This document shows positions 53,049 to 64,000 of a DNA stretch of 64,000 bases, one piece after another. The stretch is from Argyresthia goedartella (taxonomy: Eukaryota > Arthropoda > Insecta > Lepidoptera > Argyresthiidae). The DNA is taken from the NCBI GenBank assembly GCA_949825045.1, contig OX463835.1, positions 18,555,201-18,619,200 on the forward strand, in the 5' to 3' direction. Both the position numbers and the translations under genes were made by a program. The first letter of the stretch is position 1. Each line of letters begins with the position of its first letter. The notes beneath the pieces are model-generated. The model did no database searches. It was not told where the DNA came from and saw only the letters and a program-made list of their open reading frames with translations.

Positions 53049-55405
53049 CATTTTTTTGCCTCTTCTCTACATTGGACCACTGTGGGAGAAGAAGGGCGTA
53101 GAAACTCCCACAGATTGATTTTTAGATCTCTTTTAAAAATAGGTTGTGCTTAACTAATACAAATATGAAAAATTTAATTGTTATGATTAATAAGCAGGAA
53201 TAAATAATTACAAAATTATTAACAGCAAGGTCTGTGTTGAACCAGATTAACCCCATACAGTCCTGTCATTTAAGTAATCTTGAACATTGTAATATCCCTT
53301 TTTCGACAAAGTCGCTTTAACATTCTTTTTAAATTGCTCAAATGGCAATTACAAAATCTCCAGAGGTATCTTATTGTAGTAGAGAATGCACTGACCCTTG
53401 AAAGAATTGCTAACCATCGCGAGTCTAAAACGGGGCGCACATAGTCTGTGATTATTTCTTAGGTTAACATTACAGCTATCGCTAAGTTTGGAAAATGTTG
53501 AAAGGTTCTTGCGTACATACATTATATTTTCGAAAATAAATTGACTAGCTACTGTTAGTACGTCAATTTCTTTAAAAAGCTTTCTTAAGGAGTCTGTTCG
53601 TTTTAAATTATAAATTGCTCGAATTACTCTTTTCTGTAAAATAAAAATAACTTGAATATCCGCTGCTTTCCCCCACAACAAGATACCATAGGACATCACA
53701 CTATGAAAGTAAGTAAAATATACTAGCCTAGATGTAGCCACATCCGTGCTTTGTCTGATGTTCCTAACAGCGTAAGCCGCAGAACTTAATTTACCAGCCA
53801 ATTTATCTATGTGGGGTCCCCACTGCAATTTGCTATCAATGGTTATTCCAAGAAACTTCGTATCATTTACTAATTCTAACGTGCTGTTGTCTAACACTAA
53901 ACTGGTCTCAACTTGCCTGGCATTTGGAAGTGAGAATTTGATACACTTGGTTTTACCAGCGTTTAACAATAAATTATTAACTGTGAACCAATTCAAGGTT
54001 AAAGACAATACACCATTAACATCATCAAAATCTCCTTTTTGTCTTTCAATTTTGAAGACCATTGAAGTATCATCAGCAAACAACACTATGTCAGTTAATT
54101 TCTCCACCATGAAAGGCAGATCATTAATATATACCAGGAATAAGAAAGGGCCTAATATGGAACCTTGTGGAACGCCAATTTTAACACCCGATCCATCAGA
54201 TTTTACGCCGTTAACTTCTGCCTTTTGAATTCTATTGCTTAGGTATGATCGTAGTAGATCGAACGCTTTATTTCTAACTCCGTAATGATTTAATTTAATG
54301 AATAGCGTATTATGATCAACACAATCAAATGCCTTCGACAGGTCGCAAAAAACTCCGATAGCATCCTGTGCGGCCTCCCATGCAGAATAAATATGAGATA
54401 TAGGGGTAATACCTGCATCCGTAGTCGATTTACCCCTAGTGAAACCATATTGTTTAGCGTGGAGTTGTTTTGTACGGTTGAAGTGTGAGAGCATTTGATT
54501 CAGTATAATCTTTTCAAATATTTTACTTAGTGTTGGAAGAACAGATATTGGTCTGAAATTTGAAGGATCGCCCTTATCTCCCGACTTGAACAGAGGTATC
54601 AGTTTACTGTGTTTCGTGAGGTCTGGAAAAGCCCCATCGTCAACACATTTATTGAATATATAAGCTAAGTGTGGGGCTATAACTAGAATTACTGAACCAA
54701 TGACTTTGATTGATATACCCCACAGGTCTTTTTAAGTTAAGTAATTTAAACGTTTTGACAATGTCCTGGGGATGATGAAATTTTAAATATACATTACTGA
54801 CGCTGGTGTTATTTTTTAATAAAGTCTCTGCTTCATATGGAGATGAATTTAGACGGTCTGTTGTGAGTACGGGTACATTGGTGAAGAATGTTTCAAAAGC
54901 TCGAGCAACATCAGCGTTGGATTTAACAACATCATCACCTATCTTTAGGCAGAAATCATTGTCCCTTGGTATAACTTTGCCAGTTTCGCGGTTTATTATT
55001 TTCCAATCTGTTTTCATTCTATTATTTGAATTTTGAATTTTTCTATTAATGTGTAAAGTTTTGGCAGTTCTACAAACCAACTTGAAAGTTTTTTTTAACA
55101 TAGTCATGAAATTTTCGATCAAAGTTATAGGTTTTTTGATCATAGAGGTCATACAAGATAACTCTACTTTTACGAATTCCAAACGTTGCCCAGTCATTAA
55201 ATTTAGATTTACCGTTGTTGTCACTGACTTTCTTTAATTTGAAAACTATTGAATTCTGTCTGAATAATGTTGAAGAAGTCTGAGTAGATTTTGTTTGGGT
55301 TCTGTTCATTAAAATCCGGTACTGGCAAATTTATGGCATCGTCAACATAGCCCGCCACATCGTGTAGCTGTCGTACTTTGTAGCAGTCGCTCACGGCCAG
55401 CAAAA
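53049..55405 (-). pseudogene. LINE-C, second copy, uninterrupted RT
   Basis: The RT is open from about 54620 (codons upstream of the Met at 54494) to 53349, with GFTRGKSTTDAGITPI, DLSKAFDCVDHN, IGVPQGSILGPF and FADD (VLFADDTSM). A frame break near 54640 separates it from 54649-55224. This copy is the empty site for the CR1-type LINE: LELVND/TKFLGIT is continuous at about 53864. A poly(A) end lies at about 53049-53055. No endonuclease. Confidence 0.85.
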
Positions 55406-55700
55406 TTTACGCTAATGATCTCCAGATTTATCGCCACTTCTCTCTTAACTATGCACACTCTGCTGTGGTGGCACTCAACGCTGATCTTGAGGGTATAAGA
55501 AGTTGGGCTTCATCCTTCGGACTCCTGTTCAACCCGAGCAAGTCCGAGGCCATGATCATAGGTACCAGATATTCCCTTAACTTGTTGCAGCAACATCCCA
55601 TTCCACCTGTCACTTTTAATGGCCACAATCGTTTATAGCGATAAAGTTAAAAACCTGGGTCTAATCTTCGACAACCAGTTGTTCTGGTCTTATGCTATTT
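55406..55700 (+). pseudogene. LINE-A RT, palm part, second copy
   Basis: Counterpart of 24109-24400, with the same YAND in place of YADD (SKIYANDLQIYRHFS). Confidence 0.7.
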
Positions 55701-56544
55701 TATTTTTGAATGAACCAATAATTTTATGATGGTGTCTGGTGTCGCAGGGTTTATGAAAATCAAATGACTTTGATGGTTTATTTTCAGACGAGAAGTCCCA
55801 TCCAAACATTGATTTGTTGGTTGTATTTGGCACTAAGTTTTAGGCACTTTAAGAGACGATTACATCTATTGTACTATTTTCCGAGACATTACACAGGGCT
55901 TTTCACGACTACTGTGAGGAAATGAAATAATTTATCCAGAAAATAAATTTTTGGATAAATTAGGTTTGGACCGCCGCCTCTTAGCTCGGCCTGGCGGAGT
56001 CCGGCTTCCGATTGATGAACCTTTTTGGTACGCCATCTACCTGAATTGCCCCGCGATCTTATGGATCAGTGGACACGGTGCGTTCACGTATAATTACAAC
56101 GACAGGTTGGTTTGTTGCAGCTAGCTCGGACGAGGCGAACGTACCTTCATCAGCGTGTAGATTTTAATCTCGGACGTGCTCTTGGGACGGACGATGGGCG
56201 CGGAATGGAGCTGGATGGAGGAGGCGGAGCTGTAGCGCCGCGAGGTTGCATCGCTGTCCACGTGCATGATGCAGTTCTGGGAACGAGGGAGATATACAAT
56301 TGTCGGATTACTTTTTTAATGGACGCCCGGGCCATCAGCGATGGAGTTCAAGAACTTCGCAATCAAGTTGCTAAACACAGTCTGCTGGCTGACAACGATT
56401 GCCGTCGTGGGTAACAGAACAACCACTTGTTAAGTCGAGAGGTGCTAGTCAAGCTCAGCCCGTACGTCCGCTCGGGTGTAAGTGCTCAGTAAACACAATA
56501 AGAACCACGCTCGCTCGTGCGCTTAAATATCTCGATTACAAATG
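55701..56544. other. Duplicated unassigned region, second copy
   Basis: Counterpart of 24401-25245. The open frames at 56112-56414 and 56150-56335 are kept but this reflects recent duplication, not selection. Nothing recognised. Confidence 0.4.
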
Positions 56545-56576
<32 letters not shown>

Positions 56577-56612
56577 GCACACACACACACACACACACAC
56601 ATACACACACAC
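56545..56612. repeat. CA microsatellite
   Basis: Counterpart of 25246-25313, with TACG and TA interruptions at different positions. Confidence 0.95.
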
Positions 56613-56949
56613 GGTACACTTTGTTAAAATACGGCATTTAAAAATATATTTTTACGATATTTCCTGTGTCAATTTGCAACATCATTTGAAAGAAAATTCG
56701 TGGGTTATCACGAATATACCTATTGATTCCCTTTGTGATTCTATTCACTCTTCTCATGATCCTAAACACCCCTCAAGTGTTGCCATTGCCCCCATTCCAA
56801 TATTCTTTTTACCCCCATTTGATTCTAATTTCATTTTTTTATTTCAAGTAATTTCATGGTTCCATAACGCATCTGTTTTAGTATTTCTAACACTGAGTCA
56901 TCTATTGCAGATTTAACATCATCGCTCTTTTGTTCTTGGGGAAGCCGGG

Positions 56950-57924
56950 ACTTAATTTCTTCAATGTTTAAAGGAATAATCCCTGTTTTTTAAAGCTTGC
57001 TTGGAGCATATGTTTGACATTATTTTTAGATGTTGAATAAGAAATTTAACCAGCTTGGGAAAGCAACCCTTTGGAACTGAGGCCTGCTGTTGTCCATCCG
57101 TTTTCTTCCACTTTAGGAGTATTTCTCTCCAAGCGCGCTTCATCGGCCGGAAAAACGCGACATCCAGTGGCTGTGTTAAATGAGTCGAGTTCGGTGGCGA
57201 AAACAAAATCAATTTTGTGTTCTTTACATAATTTAATTAGAGAGACTGACAAATGGGATGACAAATTATCTCCAATCAAGATTTTACTTGCTGGTTTATT
57301 TTTAAAATAGGGAATGGCAATTTTTTCCACCCAGTCTTCAAAGATTGCTCCTTCAAACAACCCGGATGTTGATCTATTATGATGGGTGCCTTTTGGACCC
57401 TTTTATCATTGTTTGGCTTTGTAAACCACATATGGGGGCAAAATCTCTCCGTCAGAAGAACCAGCCATCATTACAGACATGGAATTTATCGAGTGATTAA
57501 CCACCCTCTCGGGGTATTTACATCCTCTTTTCATTAGTACCTTTTTACGTCCCGGGTCATCAGTGAGGTAGGTCTCATCATAGTTATTTTTGCATAGTTC
57601 CACCCCTTGTAAAGATTTTTCTAGTTCATTGAATTAATCTTGAATCACATCAGGGGATACAGCTGCCCTTGCTCTTTTTATATTTACACAAATTCTTTGC
57701 GATATTTTATCTTTGTGTCTCATCAAAAAGCTTTAAACAAGTCCAACCCTGAAAATTTATTTTTAAACCTTCTGTTGACCACTCCCAGTTTATCAAGATA
57801 CATTTTCACTAAGAAACGCATATCCATCGTGACCATTCGATAGCCCCCACTCAGCACACTTATTGATATTTTCTATAATGATCAGCTCCGCTTCTTCTGA
57901 TAATGCTGTTTGCCCTTCTTGAGG

Positions 57925-57925
<1 letters not shown>
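56950..57925 (-). pseudogene. Pogo/Tigger-like transposase remnant, second copy
   Basis: Counterpart of 25650-26625: NYDETYLTDDPGRKK (first Asp, with the family-typical DDPG where copy 1 has EYPG), KILIGDNLSSHLS and STHLTQPLDVAFF. Same frame changes, so it was dead before duplication. Confidence 0.8.
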
Positions 57926-58006
<81 letters not shown>

Positions 58007-58027
58007 CACACACAAACACACACACAC
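57926..58027. repeat. CA microsatellite
   Basis: Longer than its counterpart at 26626-26701, showing expansion or contraction after the duplication. Confidence 0.95.
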
Positions 58028-58189
58028 TTTATTAAAATAAATATTAAAATCTATTCACTCTTCTCGTGATATTAACAAAAAATCTTACTAAACTTTATAA
58101 TTTCCTTACGATTCCACCACTTAGCTGCACCAATGATTCGAAATTTAACTTCTAATAAAATAAAATAATTAAATATAAATATATATATA

Positions 58190-59078
58190 CAGGGTTACCG
58201 GAAATGTCGTGCTAGATCCGTTAAGGGCGTGGAGTACCCATCATTTCTGACTTATTTCACTATGAATCACCCTACCCTAAACTTAACCCTTTTCGAGATA
58301 TTCGACTTTTATTTTTTTTATTGAAAATTGCCGATTTTTAGGCTACCAAATTTAATTTTGTTTATTTTGTGTGTCTTATTATTATTATTATTATTGCATT
58401 TTGATATGTGTAATAAGATGCTTTAGGACGTCAATCATTAAAATAGTGCATAAGTTATTGAATAAGCCGTAGTAGACAAGTGAAAGTTAAGAAAAATAAT
58501 AATAATAGATAGTTTATTTTTCTCTAAGTGATATATCTAAAAAAAATATTACGGCAGTTGTTCGGCAGATGTGTTTTAATATATCTACGTTTCATCAGCT
58601 ATATAACGGGGTATAACAATCTAGGATTTGTATTACATTTCGTGGAAAAAAAAGTAGTTGGGACGCTCCAGGTAGCAGCTCTAACGGCCCCGCGCCTATT
58701 GTCCTTCAAGTTAAGACGCACCGTGCGAGCGAGACAAGTGACGATTTATGTAGGTGTGAATGAAAGAAAAAATGTATAGAGACCGGTGAGGGCTGGGAAT
58801 ACAACACGGGATATTGTTTTGGTTGTCAGTCTGCTTTTGTGCTTCGTACAGTAGATGTGATATCGTTTTGCTCTTTTTCTCGACTTGGCTGTGATTCTGG
58901 ACTATTTCTTTTGATTTGTGACTACTGTGCTTGTTAACCGGACTCTAATTTGTACTTGTGATACGGAAGTGTTGAAGATGACGTCCTACACACTTGAGGA
59001 ATATGCTGATATGCTTATTTGTTACGGATACTGCGATTGTGTATATATATATATATACACAATCGCAGTATCCGTATA
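58190..59078 (+). mobile_element. 5' end of mariner-like element, second copy
   Basis: Starts TA/CAGGGTTACCGG; ATG at 58978 with the same MTSYTLEEYADMLICYGY start, ending in the palindrome 59023-59076. Confidence 0.55.
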
Positions 59079-60947
59079 CAGTGTGTAACTTTATAAAGTG
59101 CGACCCCGAAAAAAAAAAAAATTTTTTTTTTTTATGTGGTTTTTTATGTTTTAAATTTTGAACTGACATTTTCGACTCTAGTTACAAAAAAGACAATAAC
59201 TCAAAAACGACTTAGTCTATTTGGACAAAATAAAAATGGGACTACTCTTTATAAGTGGCTGGTGACGATGCTTTAAAACAATCACCTTCATAAACTAAAC
59301 ACGGTTATTTAAAAAAAAAAAAAAATTCGTTCATCAATATCATAAAATGTTGCCCCTATTATTCACTATTTTTATTTATTGTTTCAAATTAACACCATAT
59401 TAGCTTTCTAATGTTAAAAAATCTTGGTAATAAGTTGAATAACACCAAAGTTACGAATGTTTAAAGTTCAGCCTCGCTGCGTTATCTACCATTCAGGTAG
59501 AATTCTTAATAAACAATTGAAAGGAAATAAATTCATAAGAAACTGCACACATGATACCAGCGAAATAAAATTTTAATAAAAGTTTAAATCAAGATAAAAT
59601 ACTTTTAATATGCATTAAATACAAAAAATTACAGTAGGTACCTACTTACAAGCATCTAAGGGTTTTTTGTTACATTTAACATTTACATCATTTAAGTAGG
59701 TAAATAACTTATTTTTAATTTAATCAATCATTTTTAATGCATTAATTGCTCAAAATGGCCTCCTCTTTGTTGTAGGCACAATGTTGCACGGTCTGTAATT
59801 TGTGCCGTGGCTCTCTGCACCATTCTTGCCTCTTCATTTTTTATGTGATTGGCACATTCCATTACGCGATTTACTAATTCAGCCTCAGAGTTTATTGGGG
59901 TCGAGTAAACCGTTTGCTTCATGACACCCCATAAAAAAAAGTCTAGGGGTGTCATATCTGGTAAACGTGCTGGCCAACCCCTAATCGCCCTATCCACCTG
60001 TTTGGGTAGTTTGCATTTAAAAAGTTTCTCACTTCCGCTGCATAGTGGGCAGGACATCCATCCATCTGCATAAAAATTTCATTTCTTATTGCTAGAGGAA
60101 CATCTTCTAACAGGCCTGGTAGCTCGTCTCTCAATAGATGTAAAAAATATTCGCCAATTAACCTTTGAGGTAAAATAACCGGTCCAAACAATTTGTCGTC
60201 TATGAGCATTTACCGAAAACTGAACTTGGAATGTTGAGGCCCTTTTTATCTTTAGTCTTGGGTTCTCATGAGTCCATCGGTGCAGATTCCTGCAGTTAGT
60301 TATACCACTTCGATTAAATGTGGCTTCATCCATCAATAGAATCCTTCGCAGAAATAGGGGTTGAAGCCGCACCTGTCTCAGTACCCAGGCAGACATGACG
60401 CACCTTGAGCGATAGTCCACATCACCATGAAGGTCCTGGACTCTTTGAAAATGATATGGATGAAGTCCATCTTTCTTCAAAATCCTCCAAACTGACATAT
60501 GAGAAATACCGTGCATCAAGCCTAGCCGTCTAGTGCTGGTAGAAGGGTCAGCATACAAAGATCTGAGGACAGCTTCTTCTATCGCCACATCGATGATGAC
60601 CTGCCCTGGCTCACGGCGATCTCTTGTCGCCTGTCCAAGGCCAACGATAGTGAATCTTCGGTGAACTTCTTGAAATTTTCGTGCTGACGGTAAAAGTCGG
60701 TCAGGAAACGCATCACCGTACAGCCTACGAGCGACATTAGCAACACCTTAAAATAAAGAAACAAAAATAATTAATTTATTAGAAAATGGGATACAGTTAA
60801 TTTAAAAAGTTAGTTAAAAAATGCATGGTCAAATGAAGACTCTTCTTTTGTCTACGAAAAAATCTGACAAGATTAAAATTGCAATAATTCGAGTTTTATT
60901 TACACTGCCTCGGCTTTTATTCCTGTTCAGACCGCATTACCAAAAAT
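59079..60947 (-). pseudogene. Mariner element, second copy, right end missing
   Basis: Has the left long TIR and exon 2 of the transposase (60746 down to 59734), but exon 1, most of the intron and the right TIR are missing because the duplication ends at 60947. Codon 40 is CGA here, where copy 1 has TGA. Two deletions relative to copy 1 (7 bp near 59980, 11 bp near 60207) shift the frame. Confidence 0.85.
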
Positions 60948-61931
60948 AAGTTGTTTCCGAAACCCTTCATTGACGTTGGTATAGAATTGTGCAGTAGTTC
61001 CATCCCAATGACGACTGATTCTCTTACAAGAGTGACCTCACTACCGAAGTCCACGAAAACAAGCACTGTCACACCGTTGACTGTGACGTCCTCTGTGAAC
61101 TTGGAATTCAGATTTAGGTCACTCTGCCTATCAACAGAATCAATACACATCGTTTCCTTAACAGCATTGGCATGCCCACTACTGGTCTTAACTGGGTCAC
61201 TGGCAGTAGCAGTCTTTTCAACGGGGTTGCTGCGACATACATCAGCCAAATGCGCGAATCTTTGGCATCGCGAACATTTTATAAGCGGTTTGGGACAATA
61301 CACGAAACTATGCCCTTTTTACTTGCAATTGTAACAACCAGCCGACGGGCGTTTCTCTCACCCGTTCTCTGACTGTGACCACTGTTGTTAGTAGTGAAAG
61401 ACTTGTCGTACGTTCCTGTTTCTAAACTGAGCCCGATCCGTTACAGAGTGTTGAGACTCTTTGCTGCTGACCAGGTACTGCAATAATTGATCGGGGTCAG
61501 AACAACGCAATGCAAGAGCACCTAACTTCAATGTCCTATCTATCAAACTGTGTATAATACAGTCTACGGCGCGTTTTCCTACAATATCGCATTGGTTGAC
61601 CAAAGTCAGTTTTTCGTAGAAGTAGGCTTCTATTGATTCGTTAAATCGGCTTTTCCTTTTCAGCATGTCCTCCAAGGCCTGGCCGTAGTTTTGTTCTTAA
61701 GGAAATGCATTGACAAGCTTATCCTGACACTCCTGCCATGTGAATAGTATAGAATTTAAGCCCTCGTACCATGTCTTGGCGAGACCTTGGAGTTTCTGCA
61801 TTGCAAAGTGGGTGGTTGTCCTTCCATCCCAGCCATACACATGTTATAATTTTTTCCCTATCGAATGGCATATTCCCCACCATGTGGTAAAAAGCATTAG
61901 TCATCCCGCTACCTAAAACTTCTAGTCCCAT
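60948..61931 (-). pseudogene. gag-pol: Ty3/gypsy protease, nucleocapsid and capsid, third copy
   Basis: A gypsy fragment without the BEL block: protease (VTVLVFVDFGSEVTLVRES) flows through GTCACTCTGCCTATC, the uninterrupted insertion site, to the CCHC knuckle (CSRCQRFAHLADVC) and capsid (NESIEAYFYEKLTLVNQCDI). It also lacks the 54-bp TTTATG-tailed insertion. The left edge at 60948 is a breakpoint against mariner sequence. Confidence 0.8.
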
Positions 61932-62203
61932 CTCTTTTAAAGAGTATCGACCTATTTAAATCCTACCCATCCTCTCCAAATTCCTTGAATCCATTGTCCA
62001 TACCCAGCTCTCTTATTACCTTAACTCAAACAATCTGCTGAACATGTACCAGTCAGGATTGAGACCGGGTCATAGCACCGTCACAGCTCTCCTCAAAGCC
62101 ACAGATGACATCCAGGTACCCATAGACCGCAAACAGCTTTCCGTGCTGGCTTTACTTGTCTTCAGTAATGCCTTCAACTGCGTAGATTTTAAAGATTTAA
62201 AGA
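61932..62203 (+). pseudogene. LINE-A RT, N-terminal part, third copy
   Basis: Counterpart of 12138-12404, in the same position relative to gypsy gag and LINE-B, so the gypsy/LINE-A/LINE-B nest was already formed before this copy separated. Confidence 0.7.
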
Positions 62204-64000
62204 TTTATTGATAATTACAGGTCACATTTACAGTCTTGAGACCAAATCATGTGAGCGTTAACACTTAACAATGGCACACATAAATATTATAAATTGGTTG
62301 AAACATGTACAAGAAGATACAAAAAAACAATTAAAATACCGACAAACACAATATCTTATAAGTTTATATGACTCACAGATTATTTAAAATCAGTTAAACA
62401 ATTTTAAAAAACATCCAGAATGGCATAGTAAAAACGTCTAAATCTGGTGCTGAGCAACACAGGCATTGAGTAGTGTCATTGCCTGAAAAGTGGGTGCGTG
62501 ACGAGCGTGCTGTGTACGAGCAACACCCGTAACGAAGAGCGGCCGCGATCGTATCATCGCTTACTGAGGCGGCGCGCTAAGGGCCACACTTCGCAGTGCC
62601 ACCGGACATCTTCCGCCTCAGGTCTAGGGTGTCTACCCCCACCATCCCTGCCACAAATAGAGATGAGAATAAGTAGGGATAGTACCCATATTTAATTTGT
62701 AAAGAAGTCTAGCAATTTTCTTTGGACTTTTTCCAGCATGAGTGTATATTTAGCCTCATGTGGGTCCCAGATGATTGCGTTGTACTCTAATTTACTCCGA
62801 ACAAATGCATTATATAAAGAGGTTAACGTAAAAATGTCCCTAAAGCGAGTTATCTGTCGCATAACGAACCGAAGAGATCTGAAGGCTCTCCTACAAGTCT
62901 CCCGGATGTGGTCATTGAAGGTAAGCTCAGAGTCAAGTAAAAGTCCTAAGTCGCGTATTTGGGTAACCCTCACAAACCCAGCCCCAGCAACAGTGTAGTC
63001 ATGATGGAGCGGTGCCCGTGATCGAGTAAATGACATGGTTTTACACTTCGCGCTATTAAACGCCAAGTGGTTGCGTTCACTCCACTCCACCACTCTATCA
63101 ACATCACTTTGCAGGCGCCCAATATCGTTCTTACAGCCTATGCGCATGAACAGCTTCATGTCATCCGCGAACATCAAACACTCAGCCGTCCCAAAGACAT
63201 CGGGAAGGTTGTTAATCATAATAAGAAACTGAGTGGGGCCCAGAGTGACGCCCGAGCAGGTCTCATAGGGCTCGGAACTGTTGCCATCCAACCTTACGTA
63301 CTGAACTCGATTTGAAAAGTAGTTCGCAAATAGCCGAATTAAGTTCGGTGTAAATCCTATGGATGCAAACTTTTCCAACAGAACATCATTGTCGACTCTA
63401 TCGAAAGCTTTCTTAAAGTCGAAAAAAGTCGCATCAACCTGCGTGAGTCGAGAGCTGACACATCACATAGTTTACAAAGTTCATGTGGTTAGTTAAAGAT
63501 GTTGGCAGTCGGATAGTAGCCCGCATATTTGTTCCGTTATGTGATGGTTGACGTTAGATTGAAACACCTTCCCGATTACCGAGAGGACGGCTATAGGTCT
63601 GTAATTTTCTACTTCCGACCTGGAGCCGTCTTTGAGCACAGGAGTGACTCGCGACGTTTTCCAGCGCCTTGGGTAGACTGCAGATTTTAGGGCTAAATTG
63701 TAAAGGTACCCAAGTGGTAGTTCGAGTGCAGATAGACAGTCTCTAACTAGGAAAGGCGGAATACCGTCAGGCCCTGCAGAGGAACGAGGTTTAAATCGTC
63801 GCCCTGCACGTCGTATATCAGTCATTGTAATGTAGTAAATCGCTACACGCGACGAGCTGTTACCTGGTCCGGCTCTCCGCTCGGCGGCGTCAGCGTCAAG
63901 TGCCGGTCTATCTGGCAGGAACACTGACTTGAAGTAAGTTGCGAACGCGTTCGCCGCATCCACTCCCATCACCGTCTTGCCGTCATAGTCATATTCGTCA
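62204..64000 (-). pseudogene. LINE-B, third copy, RT palm retained
   Basis: 62692-63378 and 63493-63972 on the minus strand. Has the part missing from copies 1 and 2: NYRPIAVLSVIGKVFQSNVN, MEKFASIGFTPNLIRLFANY, catalytic FADD (CLMFADDMKLF), HLAFNSAKCKTMSF and QIRDLGLLLDSELTFNDHI. The usual GVPQGS block reads GVTLGP, and a frame break lies near 63380-63490, so it is inactive. Runs off the window. Confidence 0.85.

Larger units (their letters stand above)
43020..60947 (+). repeat. Segmental duplicate of 3143-29648
   Basis: Same order and orientation as 3143-29648 and nearly identical. Offsets run from about 39,885 in cluster X, 38,544 in gag, 38,612-38,616 through integrase, gypsy and LINE-B, 36,900 in LINE-C and 31,300 in the pogo and mariner part. 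The steps are explained by the SINE, the Pao integrase piece, the CR1-type LINE and RT sequence present only in copy 1, and a 68-bp segment only in copy 2. Confidence 0.9.

Noticed and set aside
3143..60947. Whole duplication as an assembly artefact
   Set aside because: The copies differ by clean insertions with target duplications and by many small changes, which an artefact would not produce; two merged haplotypes remain possible and are noted in the findings.

Overview
This window is eukaryotic DNA made almost entirely of nested, decayed and rearranged transposable elements (TEs). I see no convincing host gene, rRNA, true tRNA gene or CRISPR array. The TE mix fits an insect, most likely a moth or butterfly: BEL/Pao and Ty3/gypsy LTR elements, CR1/jockey-type LINEs, a tRNA-derived SINE, piggyBac, mariner, pogo/Tigger-like, hAT and Helitron. 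The nesting depth resembles a TE-rich region such as heterochromatin or a W chromosome; that is inference.

Layout. 1-500 is a tandem repeat of about 71-83 bp; 500-1554 is AT-rich. 1555-11272 is a scrambled BEL/Pao patchwork: gag, RT, RNase H and integrase pieces in both orientations, one LTR at 10501-10712, and an unrecognised antisense ORF cluster (called X, 3145-4378). 11273-12137 is gypsy gag. 12138-24400 is a nest: LINE-A (+) holds LINE-B (-, with a SINE inside), a second Pao integrase piece and LINE-C (-); LINE-C is split by an apparently intact two-ORF CR1-type LINE (16965-22556). 25246-26701 holds a pogo/Tigger-like transposase between CA microsatellites. 26864-27748 is the 5' end of a mariner-like element. 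27749-30678 is a complete mariner-superfamily element with very long inverted repeats and an intron-containing transposase gene. hAT (30684-32279) and Helitron (32290-34540) remnants follow, then repeat-rich DNA (34600-35900). A gypsy pol (35924-42699, -) is interrupted by an intact piggyBac (37323-39932) and a 664-bp TTAA-flanked element (40381-41044).

Duplication. From 43020 to 60947 the window repeats, in the same order and orientation and nearly identically, the content of 3143-29648. Copy 2 lacks the SINE, the Pao integrase piece, the CR1-type LINE and about 1.37 kb of BEL RT. Differences between copies give 'empty sites' that date the insertions. From 60948 to the end a third partial copy (gypsy PR/gag, LINE-A, LINE-B) shows states older than both: gypsy without the BEL block, and LINE-B without an internal deletion.

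Few units look able to work: the piggyBac transposase, both ORFs of the CR1-type LINE, and, apart from one stop codon, the spliced mariner transposase. The likely history is gypsy and LINE insertion, nesting, duplication, BEL-derived insertion, a second large duplication, then fresh insertions into copy 1.
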